Of a stretch of 64,000 nt of DNA, positions 40,854-52,676 are shown one piece after another (the first letter of the stretch is position 1; each line of letters starts with the position of its first letter). Under the pieces are notes generated by a model. The model made no database searches, had not been told where the DNA came from, and saw only the letters and a program-made list of their open reading frames with translations. Source of the stretch: Rhizophagus irregularis (taxonomy: Eukaryota; Glomeromycota; Glomeromycetes; Glomerales; Glomeraceae); assembly GCF_026210795.1 (NCBI RefSeq), contig NC_089452.1, positions 1,798,001 through 1,862,000 on the forward strand, read 5' to 3'. Both the position numbers and the translations under genes were made by a program.

Positions 40854-41943
40854 ATGAGACGTATGAAAGTTTGGATATTGCTTATTATACTATTGATCCT
40901 ATTGGTCCAGACCACATTACATTTTTGGTTTGGGATTTTGATTTTTGCGGGTAAGTTTATTTAGATTTTTTTTTTCTTAAAAAAAATAAAATAAATCTAT
41001 AAATTTTTTATTACAGATCTAATTTTCCCAATACCACTGATGATTATGATAATATTATTCTTACAAGTTTATACGACCCTCCGAACTTTTATTATAACGA
41101 GCAAGTTTATAATTTATTTTTTTTTATTAGGAAAAAAAAATCGATTTTGGAATGATTTTTGATTTTATTTTTATATACTGTAGAACTTTCATCGATTTGG
41201 ATTACTATTATGGCTATATTGTAATTGCGACCATCTCATTAATTTCATTAGGTAAATAATTATTAAGTTTTATAACTTGTACATAAAAAAAAAATAAAAT
41301 ATTCTTTCTAATTCTTCTAATTCTTTTCGCTTTCAAATATAAAAGCATATAATTTATTTAGGGCAGAGAATCCACACTTCACAAATCAGTTTTTGAGAAT
41401 ATTTAAAATATATGATAATAACCTTGATTCGTACGTAATATTTTTATTTAATTTTAATTAAATTAAAATTATTAATAATTTATCATGTGTATTTATTTAG
41501 AATATTATTGATTGGTTGGTTTTTTACAGGTAAAAGCAGTATAAGTTTTATTTAATATACTTGATAATTTTCTGATTTCATTCTTTTTTAATTTCGATCT
41601 CTCTTTATATACTTTAGCTATTACAAGTACTCTTAAATTCTTTACAAATATGGATGATATGTGTTATGGATTTAGTGATTTAAGCGTAACATTGGCTGTA
41701 ATCCTCTGTGCGAGTCATATAATTGGTTATATTTTATGTTTGTTAATGTTCCTTTCATGTATAATTAGAATGGTCATAAAATATAGAGAGAATTCTCATC
41801 AAAATGATGATGAATATGAATACGCTCCTTTATTAAGGGATGATGTTGATGCGAAATTAATTGATGATGAAGAAATTAACGTGAAATGTATTGAAGCTTA
41901 TAAGAAAGAAACTGAAGTTGATGTAAAGTTGATTGATATTTGA
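40854..41943 (+). CDS. Small four-helix membrane protein (four exons)
   Basis: Exons 40854-40950, 41017-41104, 41184-41251 and 41618-41943 splice in frame to 192 residues. Four hydrophobic stretches are visible: 'VWILLIILLILLVQ', 'LIFPIPLMIMIILFLQV', 'YGYIVIATISLISL' and 'VTLAVILCASHIIGYIL' running on to 'LLMFLSCII'. A charged tail of about 55 residues follows ('DDEYEYAPLLRDDVDAKLID'), probably cytosolic, with an acidic/dileucine-like 'APLL' sorting possibility. The second donor is taken as AA|GTTTAT because a GC donor four bases earlier breaks the frame. The third intron (366 nt) might hide another exon. No known family. A decayed copy lies upstream. Confidence 0.65.
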
Positions 41944-43170
41944 TGATTCAGACGGAAAATAAAAGTATAAACGGAATAATTAGTATTTTCATATTAAAGA
42001 ATTGTAAGGTCAAAATTCATTTATAGTGTTTATAATGAACTAATTAGGTCCAAAAACATTTTTTTACTGAGAATCAATTAAGTTCAAACACATTTTTTAC
42101 ATAATTTATTATACTACGCTACGAATTGTAATTCCACATTTCATAATGGTATATCCAATTAATGCACGTCGAATTTTTTCGTCGAATTATCAGAGTTTAT
42201 TTAGATATTTATAATTATAAATATATTCGTGTCACACTTGATCTACTAACTAAATATAAATACTCTTTTACGCAACTTAAAGCTTGAATTTTTTGAATTT
42301 TTGACGCATTATTATAGATGTCGCGTTGACCCTTGGCGTGCTACGTGCTGCGTGACCGCAATCAAATTCCAAATTTAACGAAATATATTTAGCCACTTTT
42401 AACCAATTCATCAACGAACTTTTGATCTTTTTTTTTTTTAAGTTAAAGTTAAATAGTGATGTTCTTTTATTTTTTTGAATTACAACAATATAATAAAAAA
42501 TTTATAGAATTTGTTATGAAATTGTTCCAATATTATAAAAAAATCCTTAACAATATGACTTGGATCAAATAAAAAAAAATCAATTTTAATTAACATAATA
42601 ATTTCAAATTTATCAGAAGAATGTTTTTAAAATTATACTTTGTTCAAATTCTTATAGACCTTTATTTAATTATATAAAATTTGTAATTATTTAAATTTAA
42701 AAAAATTTAAAAGAATTTGATGAATTTATTTATATTACGGATGATTAAGCTTTTTTTATATTAATGAAAATACAAACTTATTTTATCTTATTATTTAAGT
42801 TTTTCTTTACATAATTCACCTGGTGTAATTCATTCACTTTTCAGAACTTGAATTTCTTTAATTGTCAAATATTTTTAAGATAAAATTATCTGATTTGGAT
42901 GCTACTTATCATATAGAAAATTAATCATTATCTTTATTAAAAATTTTAAATTTTAGAAATGTTTCAGTCAAAATATTTAACAAATTTAATTAAATGGTCC
43001 GAAAATAAGGGTAGAAGTTCGATTCTATTTTCGTTTTATTTTGTCCTTTCATTTCCTTATCAGCGAAAATACCTGAAATAAAAACAATTTAGTAAGAACA
43101 TGTATGACCTCTTTTAAATCATATCATATCATATATATGTATATATAAAATTTCCTAAAAGCGTGTTTCC
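41944..43170. other. AT-rich intergenic region, no gene seen
   Basis: Long A/T runs with no credible ORF. Confidence 0.5.
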
Positions 43171-43174
43171 GGCT

Positions 43175-44335
43175 ACACCTCCTATTAGACCAATGAGCTC
43201 TTTTATTTTTCATGTTCATCTATTAATTTCTCAAAAGGTATGAACGTTAAATCTTTGGACTATACTTCAATAGAGCTAGAGCTTGACATAGATGCTGAGA
43301 GGTGGTAAATATTTATCTGGTCATACGCGCCATCCTCTCGTCCTCGTAGGTCTCTTAGAAAGAGAACAATTAGTTTAGCTAACCGAATGAACTACTTGAA
43401 AAGAAAAATTTCGTGTTGAAGATACATAGGCCAACTCTCATTTGGGAAGGCCAGTCTCTTCATAAGCAGCTCCAGCGTTACGGCGATCAACGCTTTGGTA
43501 TATGTCAAGAGGGGTGTTCCCCGAGGGGTCCTCTATTGTATCCTCACGCCTGGCTTTCACGCTTTTGCTACTTATACGAAGTGCAAAATTTTCTTTAAAA
43601 AGCGTACCTCCTATTAGACCAAAAAGCTCTTTTATTTTCACTCTTGTCCTCGTGGGTCTCTTGGAAAGAGAACGGTTAGTTCAACTAACCGAATGAACTA
43701 CTTGAAAAGAAAACTTTTGTGTTGAAGATACATAGGCCAACCCTCATCTGGAAAAGCCAGTCTCTTCATAAGTAGCTCCAGCGTTACGGCGATCAACGCT
43801 TTGGTATATGTCAAGAGGGGTGTTCCCCGAGGGGTCCTCTATTGTATCCTCACGCCTGGCTTTCACGCTTTTGCTACTTATACGAAGTGCAAAATTTTCT
43901 TTAAAAAGCATACCTCCTATTAGACCAAAGCGCTCTTTTATTTTTCATGTTCATCTATTGTAAACGTAAAATACTTGGTTAAATCTTTGTGGAGCTTGAT
44001 ATAGATGCTGAGAGGTGGTAAATATTTATCTGGTCATGCGCGCTATCTTCCCGTCCTCGTGGGTCTCTTAAAGGAGGAGATACCTATTATGGAAAGACAA
44101 AGGTTAGTTTAGCTAACCGAATGAACTACTTGAAAAGAAAAATTTCGTGTTGGAGATACATAGGCCAACTCTCATTTGGGAAGGCCAGTCTCTCCATAAA
44201 AGTAGCTCCAGCGTTATGGCGAACAACGCTTTGGTATATGTCAAGAGGAGGGTTCCCCGAGGGGTCCTCTATTGTATCCTCACGCCTGGCTTTCACACTT
44301 TTGCTACTTATACGAAGTGCAAAATTTTCTTTAAA
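43175..44335. repeat. Three direct repeats of about 300-435 bp
   Basis: Three copies share a block of about 220 bp starting near 43325, 43640 and 44050. It includes GAACTACTTGAAAAGAAA, CTCCAGCGTTA and GGTATATGTCAAGAGG. Copies 1 and 2 are about 300 bp apart, copies 2 and 3 about 435 bp. The repeats are less AT-rich than the surroundings. The frames inside differ between copies and look non-coding; the origin is unknown. Confidence 0.75.
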
Positions 44336-44699
44336 AATAGTTCACCTTTTTCACCTTTCGAAAGAAATAGAAAAAAAGAAATTAGTTTCTGAAAAAAAAG
44401 AAAAAAAATTTGATTAAATAGAATCATAAGTTTCTGAGTATGAATTACAATAGTATCCATCATGTGGATTGTAGCGCGATTGAATTTTTTTACCGATCGG
44501 TATTTATAATAAACTAATTATGTTACAAACTGCAAAGGATTTCTCCATATAAGCAAACTCAGTAAGCTTTTAGTTAAACAAGTGATATTCACCGAACTTT
44601 AATCATGCTTATACTATTTATTATATGAAAAACCTATAACGTAACGCGTCTGTACTCCTATTAGCTGTATAATAAATAATTTATATTGTAGTTAACAAA

Positions 44700-44900
44700 A
44701 TTTTATTGATCTATTGATCTTAAATAATTTTCCGAGAATAATAAGTTCACCCAAAGTAAGATTATCTCTTCGCTTGATTGTTTGGATAAAATCCTTTCAC
44801 CTGCTTTTTATAGTTGTTGTTACTGTAAAATATATTTTTAATTTAAAAAATTGCGTACTTTAGAACTTTTATTTCGATAAAATCATGAGTCAAGATTTAA
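44700..44900. repeat. Dispersed repeat shared with about 48345-48560
   Basis: Both segments contain GAGAATAATAAGTTCACCCA and TTGCGTACTTTAGAA in the same order and orientation, with indels. They bracket the kinase region 46203-47670, suggesting a duplication around that gene. Confidence 0.6.
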
Positions 44901-45361
44901 TTGGATTAGAGATACTTATAAATTAATATAAGTGATATATTTAATTGGGTTAAATTACATCAAAACCAATTAATTCTTTTGATAATTGACATCCTATCTT
45001 ATTATAAACTATTAGAAATTTGGAATGTTTAAAATCCAAAATTAAAATCATTTAATTCAAAATTATAAACCTAAACTAAACTCCTAAAGGTATAATAATG
45101 AAATAAGAATGATTACTATGGTTACTAACTTTAAAACTTCTGAATGAATTAAATAATTAGTTTCTTTATATATATTTTAAATTTTTGTCCGGAAGACTAT
45201 ATATGTTTTCGAAGGACTATGTCAAATAGTGTCACGTGACGATATCCGGTTGTCCGCACGCGACACGTCATTGAAATTTCGTGCTACATCAGATTTGTGA
45301 TACATCAGATAAACAAGATAAAGGTTTATTTATAACCTTTTTTTCGCTCCGGACTTACAAC

Positions 45362-45909
45362 AGGACCCAGAAATATATATATAGGGGTCAGGTGGCAAAA
45401 AATTTTTTTACTATGAGCTGTACGCAGAGACTTTTTATATGAGTAGTACGCATAATTGATACCTGATATTGAAAATCCTGCAAAAATACGCAAATAAAAT
45501 TTCAGACATTAAGTTATTAATTATTTTATCATGGCTTCTCTATTATTTATAAAACCAAATACTAATGTGAAAAAATAGAATTTACCATTTTTCAATAATA
45601 TTTTTCTAAAATTACACTTTTAACCATTAGAAATTTCTTTCAATTAATACTAAATATTACAATGCGGTTAATTAAATAAGTACGTACAATTAAAATATTT
45701 TATAAATAAGATTAGCCAAATTTAGGCCAAAAATACGCAAACTAATTTTTTACATATAAAAATTTTATAAAAAATACGCAATCTTGATGACCTAACTATA
45801 GATGAAAAATTCTAAAATTGTACGCAAATCAAAACTTTACTCCGTCTAATTCCACTATGATGGCGACGCATCTGTGTACCCTACCCCTGTATATATATTT
45901 CTGGGTCCT
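45362..45909. mobile_element. Non-autonomous hAT-like element with 8-bp target duplication
   Basis: Inverted ends of about 28 bp (left AGGACCCAGAAATATATAT, right ATATATATTTCTGGGTCCT) enclose 548 bp. The octamer CTTACAAC is found exactly on both sides (45354-45361 and 45910-45917), diagnostic for hAT-type insertion. No transposase. Confidence 0.8.
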
Positions 45910-46202
45910 CTTACAACGGTTTCTGTTTCCTAGTATTAGTCAGTATTATTTATGTGTTATTTACTATATTTATATTTCAAATAAAATAAAGCTTTTAAAT
46001 TACGCCTTTTTTTTCGAATGACGGTTGTAAAGTTGACGCAGATCATTGTATCGGAAATAGGTATTTCAATAAAAAATGTTCAATGGTCGGATTAACTTCT
46101 ATTTTTGGTTAAAATATTCCATTTTAGTAACTCCTTGTTTTAAAAGATGCCAAAAAAAAAAATAAAATACACTAAATAAAATATCTTTTGTAAATAATCT
46201 AA

Positions 46203-47670
46203 ATGGAAACCAAATATAACAAATTAAATATCTCAAATCACAAAATTTGTTCATATTGCAATAAACCTTTTACTGAAAATTTATGGTGTAAAAAATGTGA
46301 CCCATGTAGAATAATGGAGGGATGGACTAGTGGAAATTCTGATATTGATAGCTTTATAAAAGATACAATGTATAATAATGCAAGAAAGAGATATTATTAT
46401 GTCAGTAGATTTCTTGAATGGGTACCATTTGATAGATTTACAGATATCAAAAAAATTGGTGAAGGTGGATTTGCAGAAGTATATTCTGCAACATGGATTG
46501 ATGGGAAATCAACATATGAATATAGTAGTTATTATGGAAGCTGGCGAAAGGTTAATTCTAATCCTGAGATGAAAATTGCTTTGAAAAGGTTAAATGGATC
46601 ACAAACTATATCAGACAAATATTTAAATGAAGTACGTTTTTATATACTATGTTATTTCTAGTTAATTTATTTTCGTTTTGGTTTTATTTTTTAATATTAA
46701 GAATTATTAATAATGCTTCTATTTTAACAAATTTATTAAATTTATTGTGAATACTCTATAGCTTAAAATACATTTTTATTTATCTGAAGAAAAAGAAGAA
46801 GGATTAGGGATTTATGGATTAACTAAAGACCCCGAAACTAAAGATTTTATGATGATAATAGAATTTGCTGATAGAGGGAATTTGAGAAATATTCTCTTAA
46901 ATAACTTTAACAATATAATGTGGAAAGATAAAATTTATTTATTGTATCATTCATTAATAGACCTAAGAGATTTACATAAGTTAGGATATTTACATAAAGA
47001 TTTTCATAGTGGAAATATCTTACAAAATAAACGAGATGATTATAGTATTGACTCTTACATTTCAGACTTTGGATTATCTGGACCAGCAAATGAACAAAAA
47101 TCGGATGGTAAAGTATATGGAGTAATGCCATATATTGCTCCAGAAGTCTTGGATGGAGAATCATATACATCATCTTCCGATATTTATAGCTTTGGTGTAG
47201 TTATGGCTGAATTGTCATCCGGAAAACCACCTTTTTACAATAAAAAACATAATTTAAATTTAGCATTAGCAATATGTAATGGACTCAGACCAGAATTTGG
47301 AAAAGGAACCCCAGAGTTTTATAAAAAATTAGCTTACAAATGTATGAATGCTAATTCAAATGAAAGACTGACAGCTGAAGAATTATTTGATATAATTGAG
47401 TTTTGGTATGATTCTATTAAAGGTAAAAATGATAAAAAAGAAGAATTTGGTTATAAAGGAAAAGAAATTAAAGCAGCATTTGATGAAGCTGATAAAGAAA
47501 TACCAAACATCTCTATTTTATACGAAAGGAATTCTGATGCTGTATATACTAGTAGAGCATTTAATTTCACTAATCTATTAACGAAACCTGTTAATTCATC
47601 TATTATTACTTCATATATTAATGAAGAAAATGATGAAGGTATTTCTAAGTTTAATATTTTAAATTATTAA
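46203..47670 (+). CDS. Ribbon-kinase, intact (two exons)
   Basis: Exons 46203-46631 and 46762-47670 (130-nt intron) join in phase to 445 residues. N-terminal Cys-pair ribbon (ICSYC...WCKKCDP), then GWTSGNSDIDSFI. Kinase domain: glycine loop GEGGFAEVY, lysine in 'KIALKRL', catalytic loop LHKDFHSGNIL (Lys in place of the usual Arg of HRD), DFG in 'ISDFGLSG', 'YIAPEVLDGE', and 'SDIYSFGVVMAELSSGKPP'. The HRD-to-HKD change is tolerated in some kinases; activity is likely but not certain. TKL-like fungal family, copies of which are at 14.9, 40.0, 52.7 and 59.7 kb. The tail after about residue 370 is unassigned. Confidence 0.9.
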
Positions 47671-47689
47671 TAATCAAAATTATTAAACT

Positions 47690-48300
47690 AATTTTGTATA
47701 TCGATAGTTCATGATCCTCAGTTAGTCGACTTAGAAATTTCTAACATAATGCAATTAGAAGGTATGTATATATAACTTACTGTTTGAAATATACATCTTT
47801 AATTAGATACTGATGCTTTTGACATTAATAGATACTTGTGACGAAAATAATGCTGATGATTCGATAGATTAAATATTTTGTAGATTTTATTTTATAGTTT
47901 TATTGTGAAATTTGTTATTTGAAAGTAAAAAGTAGAAGTCTGAACGTCTAAAAACTGTAAACTAAATGATATTTTATTAATGACATTTTCATGTGTATGT
48001 ATAATATATATATGTTTGTTATAAACATTCATCTGTCAATATAATTACAGTATCATAATACATCACGAGAAAATTTAGATTATTAAGTATTATACTATAT
48101 AAGTTGTCTAATAACCTTTTTATAAAATGTTGTTTAGTCAGTTATTTTATTCGTGAATCGGCACGTAATCGCTACTTCGCTACTTCAATTTCACATCACA
48201 AAACCAATATATACGTTTGCATACTTTAACTAAGAAATATTCCATCTTTATTTTTTTAATAAAATAAAAAATAAAAAATAAAAAGAAAAAATTGTCAAAA
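47690..48300. repeat. 3' flank of the kinase, duplicated at about 60000-60560
   Basis: Runs such as TACTTGTGACGAAAA and AACATTCATCTGTCAATATA occur in the same order at both places. The duplication therefore covered the kinase 3' half and its downstream region. Confidence 0.7.
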
Positions 48301-48866
48301 TTAAATATAGATGTTCTTTATTTAATATTTGAAATTAAACATAATTAAATAATTTTTCGAGAATAATAAGTTCACCCAAAGTAAGATTATCCTCGCTTGA
48401 TTGTTTGGATAAAATCCTTTTCACCTGCTTTTTTGTAGTTGTTGTAACTGTAAATATAAAAAAGATTAATCATTCATATCATAGTGATTTTTTACTAAAA
48501 TAAGATTTTTAATTTAAAAAATTGCGTACTTTAGAATTTATATTTCGTTTATTCGTTATACTGTAAATCATGATTATGGTGATAATAAAAGAATTATTTA
48601 TTTAGATTATACAAAAATATCTTAAATTATTAATTAGAACTAGTAATTATTTAGAATTAGAAAATTTTGTTAGTTAATTGACAAGATTTAATTGAATTAT
48701 ATATACTTATAAGTTATACAATACAGAGAAACCCGAAGAGATAGAAAAAAAAGAATTCAAACGTGACTATGTTATACGTATTTTTCTTTTACCTAAAAAA
48801 CAAGGTACTATGCGTAAATACAGTCAGGTATAGAATAGTGTGTCCTTGAAAGGTCTATAGTTGTAT

Positions 48867-49091
48867 TTAATCATACGCCGGGGTAGGCGGGTAAATTACT
48901 GTCGAGATAGACTCCGCGGCAGATACATAGGATGCGTTGCTCGTGGTACTATGTGATTCGTTATCCGGAGGAGTCCTTCGGAAAATGGTGTCGGGGTCGT
49001 TGACTAACTTTGTATCTTGTGCTAAAATGGCGTAATGAACATTAGCGTTCGCTGTGGTAGTGACATCTTTCGTAACCAGTTTGGTTTTCAT
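48867..49091 (-). CDS. Possible small hydrophilic protein
   Basis: 74 residues from the ATG at 49091, less AT-rich than the neighbours. It is rich in Thr/Ser/Ala/Asp and ends 'VIYPPTPAYD'. No signal peptide, membrane segment or known domain. The composition argues for coding, but no splice or family evidence supports it. Confidence 0.35.
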   Translation of the reverse strand: MKTKLVTKDVTTTANANVHYAILAQDTKLVNDPDTIFRRTPPDNESHSTTSNASYVSAAESISTVIYPPTPAYD

Positions 49092-50339
49092 GTTATATGG
49101 AGATGTGAATCATTCATTCATGTACGATAAAAGTTATTTATTAGACTGGATTAAGAAAGGTAAACAACTTAAAAAAATCAAAATAATTTTTATAAGCGAA
49201 AAATCCGTTGATATAAAAAGGTAATAATTTTATGTTCTTTTATATGACTCATTAATCCATCCATGTTACAATGTTACATATTAATCCTAAAACTTACATT
49301 TTAATATAGTATATATCCCTTAAACTGTAGGGGCTTAAATTAATTTTAAAAATTTTTGAATTTTTACAATATCTTAAGATCTAGTGATCATAGAAAGATG
49401 AAATTACATTTGTTAGATTCCTCTTATTAAGGCGCATTTAATGGTAATAAAATCATAACTCTAAAATTGATAAATAAAAAGTTATATTAATTCATAAAAT
49501 TTTAGGTTTTATAAGTTATCCTGTCACATAATATTTGTGAAAGGATAATTTTATTTCCATCAGATTCTTCTCATTAAGATGCATCAAATGGTGGTAATTT
49601 TATATTTCTAGGGTTAATAGATAAAAAGATATTTCAATTTAAAAAATTTAGCTACTATTTGTTATAATTTGTCGATCATTTACTTTTAAAAAATCATTAA
49701 TCAAATTGAACTTTTTTTCGATTTTTATTTAGAAAATACTATAGAATTTATTATAAAAATATTGGTTTATGTAATAAAATATTTTAAGGTATTTAAAAGT
49801 GGCTTTAATTAAAAAACAAAATTGCAGGCAAATTTGGCTGCAAAACAGTTTAAGGGATAAGTATATATGTATATAAATACTATATAAGAGAGAATTTTTT
49901 AAAAAAAAATAATAAATATTCATTTATATATTCACTTAAAAGAATTTTTATTTAATTAACGAATTTTTTTAAGAATATTTTTTCTTTTTCTTGCCTAAAG
50001 CAGGACATGTAAAGAATTAATATAATAAATATTGTACCTATTAAACCTCTTATCGTACAATAATCTCTTCTATATACAATTGTATATGTGTATTAATGAA
50101 TGTGTGTAACGTACAAGTTTGTAACGTTAAAAAAAATCAAAAGTGAATTGTTATACATAATTATATATATATATATTTATTTAATTATGTATTTGTAAGT
50201 CACTTTGGCTAAGCGATTTTCTTTTCATTTACTTTTAATAACAAAAATAAAAAAAATATAAAAATATGTCTTTCTAAAAAAAAAACGGAAAAAAGATTTT
50301 AAACAATAAAAGCTTTAAATAAAATCCTCAAATTATTGT
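49092..50339. other. AT-rich intergenic region, no gene seen
   Basis: Low-complexity A/T sequence. Two segments near 49400 and 49570 share 'TTCATAAAAT/TTCTTATTAAG'-like words but form no clear repeat. Confidence 0.4.
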
Positions 50340-52332
50340 CAAGATAATCTATTTGCTTTATCGTGACCATTTCGCATGATAGTGACAGGATTGAGTAACT
50401 CAGGTAAAACTAACATGCTTGTTAATCTTTTCCTTGGATATAAACTACTTCGATTATGGGAGAAGGAAAACGATGGAACAAGATATATGAGATGCAATGA
50501 CGTTATAATGGTAGGCCACCATCTAAATAAACCGAAATGATCGCTTGTAGAAGAGACATTCAATTACATTTCATACAAACCTAGTAATTATATTTCGAAT
50601 AAACCATTTACTCCGTACTATGAGGATGTAACATTTAGTAAGAGATCACACTTATAGGATCCCACATATAAATGAATTTTCTCCTAAAAGGAGTATAGCG
50701 ATTATATTTGAAGATCTTTGTTCCGATACTCCATTTGTACAGAGACAAATAATACCGTTCTTTTTAAGTGGACGTCATAACAATATTTCACCAATTTATG
50801 TTACGCAAAAATATTAGTGTGTACCAAAGGTTATTCGTAAAAATGCGACACATTTATGTTTATTCAATGGTGGTTCAACCGAAGATATTTCTAAAATTGT
50901 ACATCAGTATGTGGAAGATTATATCATTGCAACAAAATTATAAAAAAGTATTTAAGAGAACATTAGTTTATTATTTTTGACTTAACCGGACCCGAAACAG
51001 ATGAACTAGCTGTTGAATGGAACTCTTTCCACTGATCATCATGTTCACAAATTTTAGGACGGAACAAATGGTGGAAGTTCAAAAAGTGTATATAGAAAAA
51101 TTTGTTTTAGCGCATTTCACCATAACTAACGGATTATTCACTCTCTTAGGCAGGAACACCTGGATATAGTTTTTATCCTCGCTACGATTTCACAATGTTT
51201 TTGACGGAAACAAAAATTTTTCTCTTCCTTGGCTAGCAGAGACGAACCAAAAAGCGCTCTTCGACAAAACATACACTTTTTATAGGGGACGTCTATATTT
51301 TTGCTCTTTGACCTTTCAGATTCTTGAGAATTTTTTATTGCTTCAGTGTTCCGGCTGGCACAGCAACAATTTTAGTACGCGACTGGATCGCAAAATGGTA
51401 ATAGAGGCTTTCCGAAGGAACAAATTAAATTCACGATATATGAATTGATTTGAGGTGGTACAAAATATGGCTACAAAAAAAAATGGTAAAACTTTTAGCC
51501 GATAGCCGTCATGATAATTAGATATAGGGGTTAAACGAGATTTATTAGACGTTAGGAGTCAACAAAATTCATAGTTAATTCGACACTAGGGGGTGAACGA
51601 AACGTCAAAAATTAAAATAAATCAGAAGGAGTTCACGAATATCGAGACTTTCCAGCCTAATCCACCGCAGAAAATTATGCAAGTCACGTGTAGTTGTTTT
51701 TCCGCACTCTGGGAGATTGGAGATGTTGCTAGGATCCCTATTCTCAAGTAACGTGTTTACACGTAAAAAAGTTTTCGAGAAAAAGTAAAGTTTTCCTAGT
51801 GGTCTGGGATACTGGACTGGGCGATCCAACCGTACTATTGTAATCGACTCGCTTTTAGCTCAACATAGGAGTTCTGTAGGTTAAGTAGGGTTATAGGTAA
51901 TCAAGCTTTATGTACGATCCGCATTCCGCAGCTAACTTTTCCATGGATAGGGGATATTACTGGACAAGTGAAACTGAATGCAATAATTTTGTTTGGTATA
52001 TAACACGTTTCCATACAATAGAAATTATTTGTGATCTTACTATTAGATAGTTTTAGATAGATTTATGTATTAGAGTGCGAGAACGTCAGATAGTTTAGTT
52101 AGGTACCCTAGTAGATAGATCATTTTGTTATAAGATCATTCGTACTTGTACGAATGCCTCTAGGTATTTCTGTAATTAAATAGGTTACCCATATATTTAA
52201 TAAAGAAGTGTGCTACAAAATTAAAAAAAAGATGAACTAGCTGTTAGGGTAAGGTGGAACACACCATTGGACCAAAAAATACCCGAGTTAAGTAGACCAT
52301 CAGTCGTGGGAAAACCCAGTTTCGTTTACTAA
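50340..52332 (+). pseudogene. Decayed A32-like (FtsK/HerA) packaging ATPase, split by an insertion
   Basis: Walker A 'GLSNSGKT' (50388-50411) in 'MIVTGLSNSGKTNMLVNLFL' and a Walker B-like 'IAIIFEDL' (about 50695-50718) are followed by 'FFLSGRHNNISPIYVTQKY' and 'VIRKNATHLCLFNGGS'. This is the order and style of the A32-like genome-packaging ATPases of large DNA viruses and Polinton-like elements. In-frame stops and a frame change lie between Walker A and B, and another stop follows 'VTQKY'. The C-terminal end 'GPETDELAV' is separated from its continuation 'RVRWNTPLD' (52246 on, stop at 52332) by the inserted 51015-52230. It is a relic of an endogenous viral or virus-like element in a fungus and is non-functional. 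Confidence 0.7.
51015..52230 (+). mobile_element. Retroposed insertion with A-tail and 15-bp target duplication
   Basis: The host sequence GATGAACTAGCTGTT occurs at 51000-51014 and again at 52231-52245. Between them lie 1216 bp ending in AATAAA (52199-52204), about 18 nt, and an A-run (52223-52230). These are the marks of target-primed reverse transcription by a LINE machinery: either a 5'-truncated non-LTR element or a processed transcript. The interior has no intact ORF and was not identified. Confidence 0.8.
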
Positions 52333-52676
52333 ATATTTCAAAAATTCCGCTATATTAGTTCTCGGTAAAATTACTAAGTTGCAACGTGATTGTAGATTGT
52401 CCAATCACATGGTTTTTACTAGAACAATAAATCTGAACGTTTACATATTACCTTATAATTCACAAAGGACCAAGATATTCATCCTATTTTATTTTATGAC
52501 AAATTTCAAAATAAAATTATAATTATTGCAACAATAATAATTACAACGCTTATTCAAACTACAAGTTATTATTGAAAGTTATTTTGCTACTCTAAGTCTT
52601 AGTGTTTAATTAATTGAATATTTATAAATATTGCATAATATAAAAAAAAGTTTGAAAAATAATACTTAATAAATTT

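Noticed and set aside
43325-44335. 5S rRNA or tRNA cluster as explanation of the three direct repeats
   Set aside because: The sequence does not match recognisable 5S rRNA landmarks and has no cloverleaf.
43413-44417. ORFs of 60-98 codons inside the direct repeats
   Set aside because: They occur in different frames in different copies and change ends between copies, as expected for non-coding repeats.
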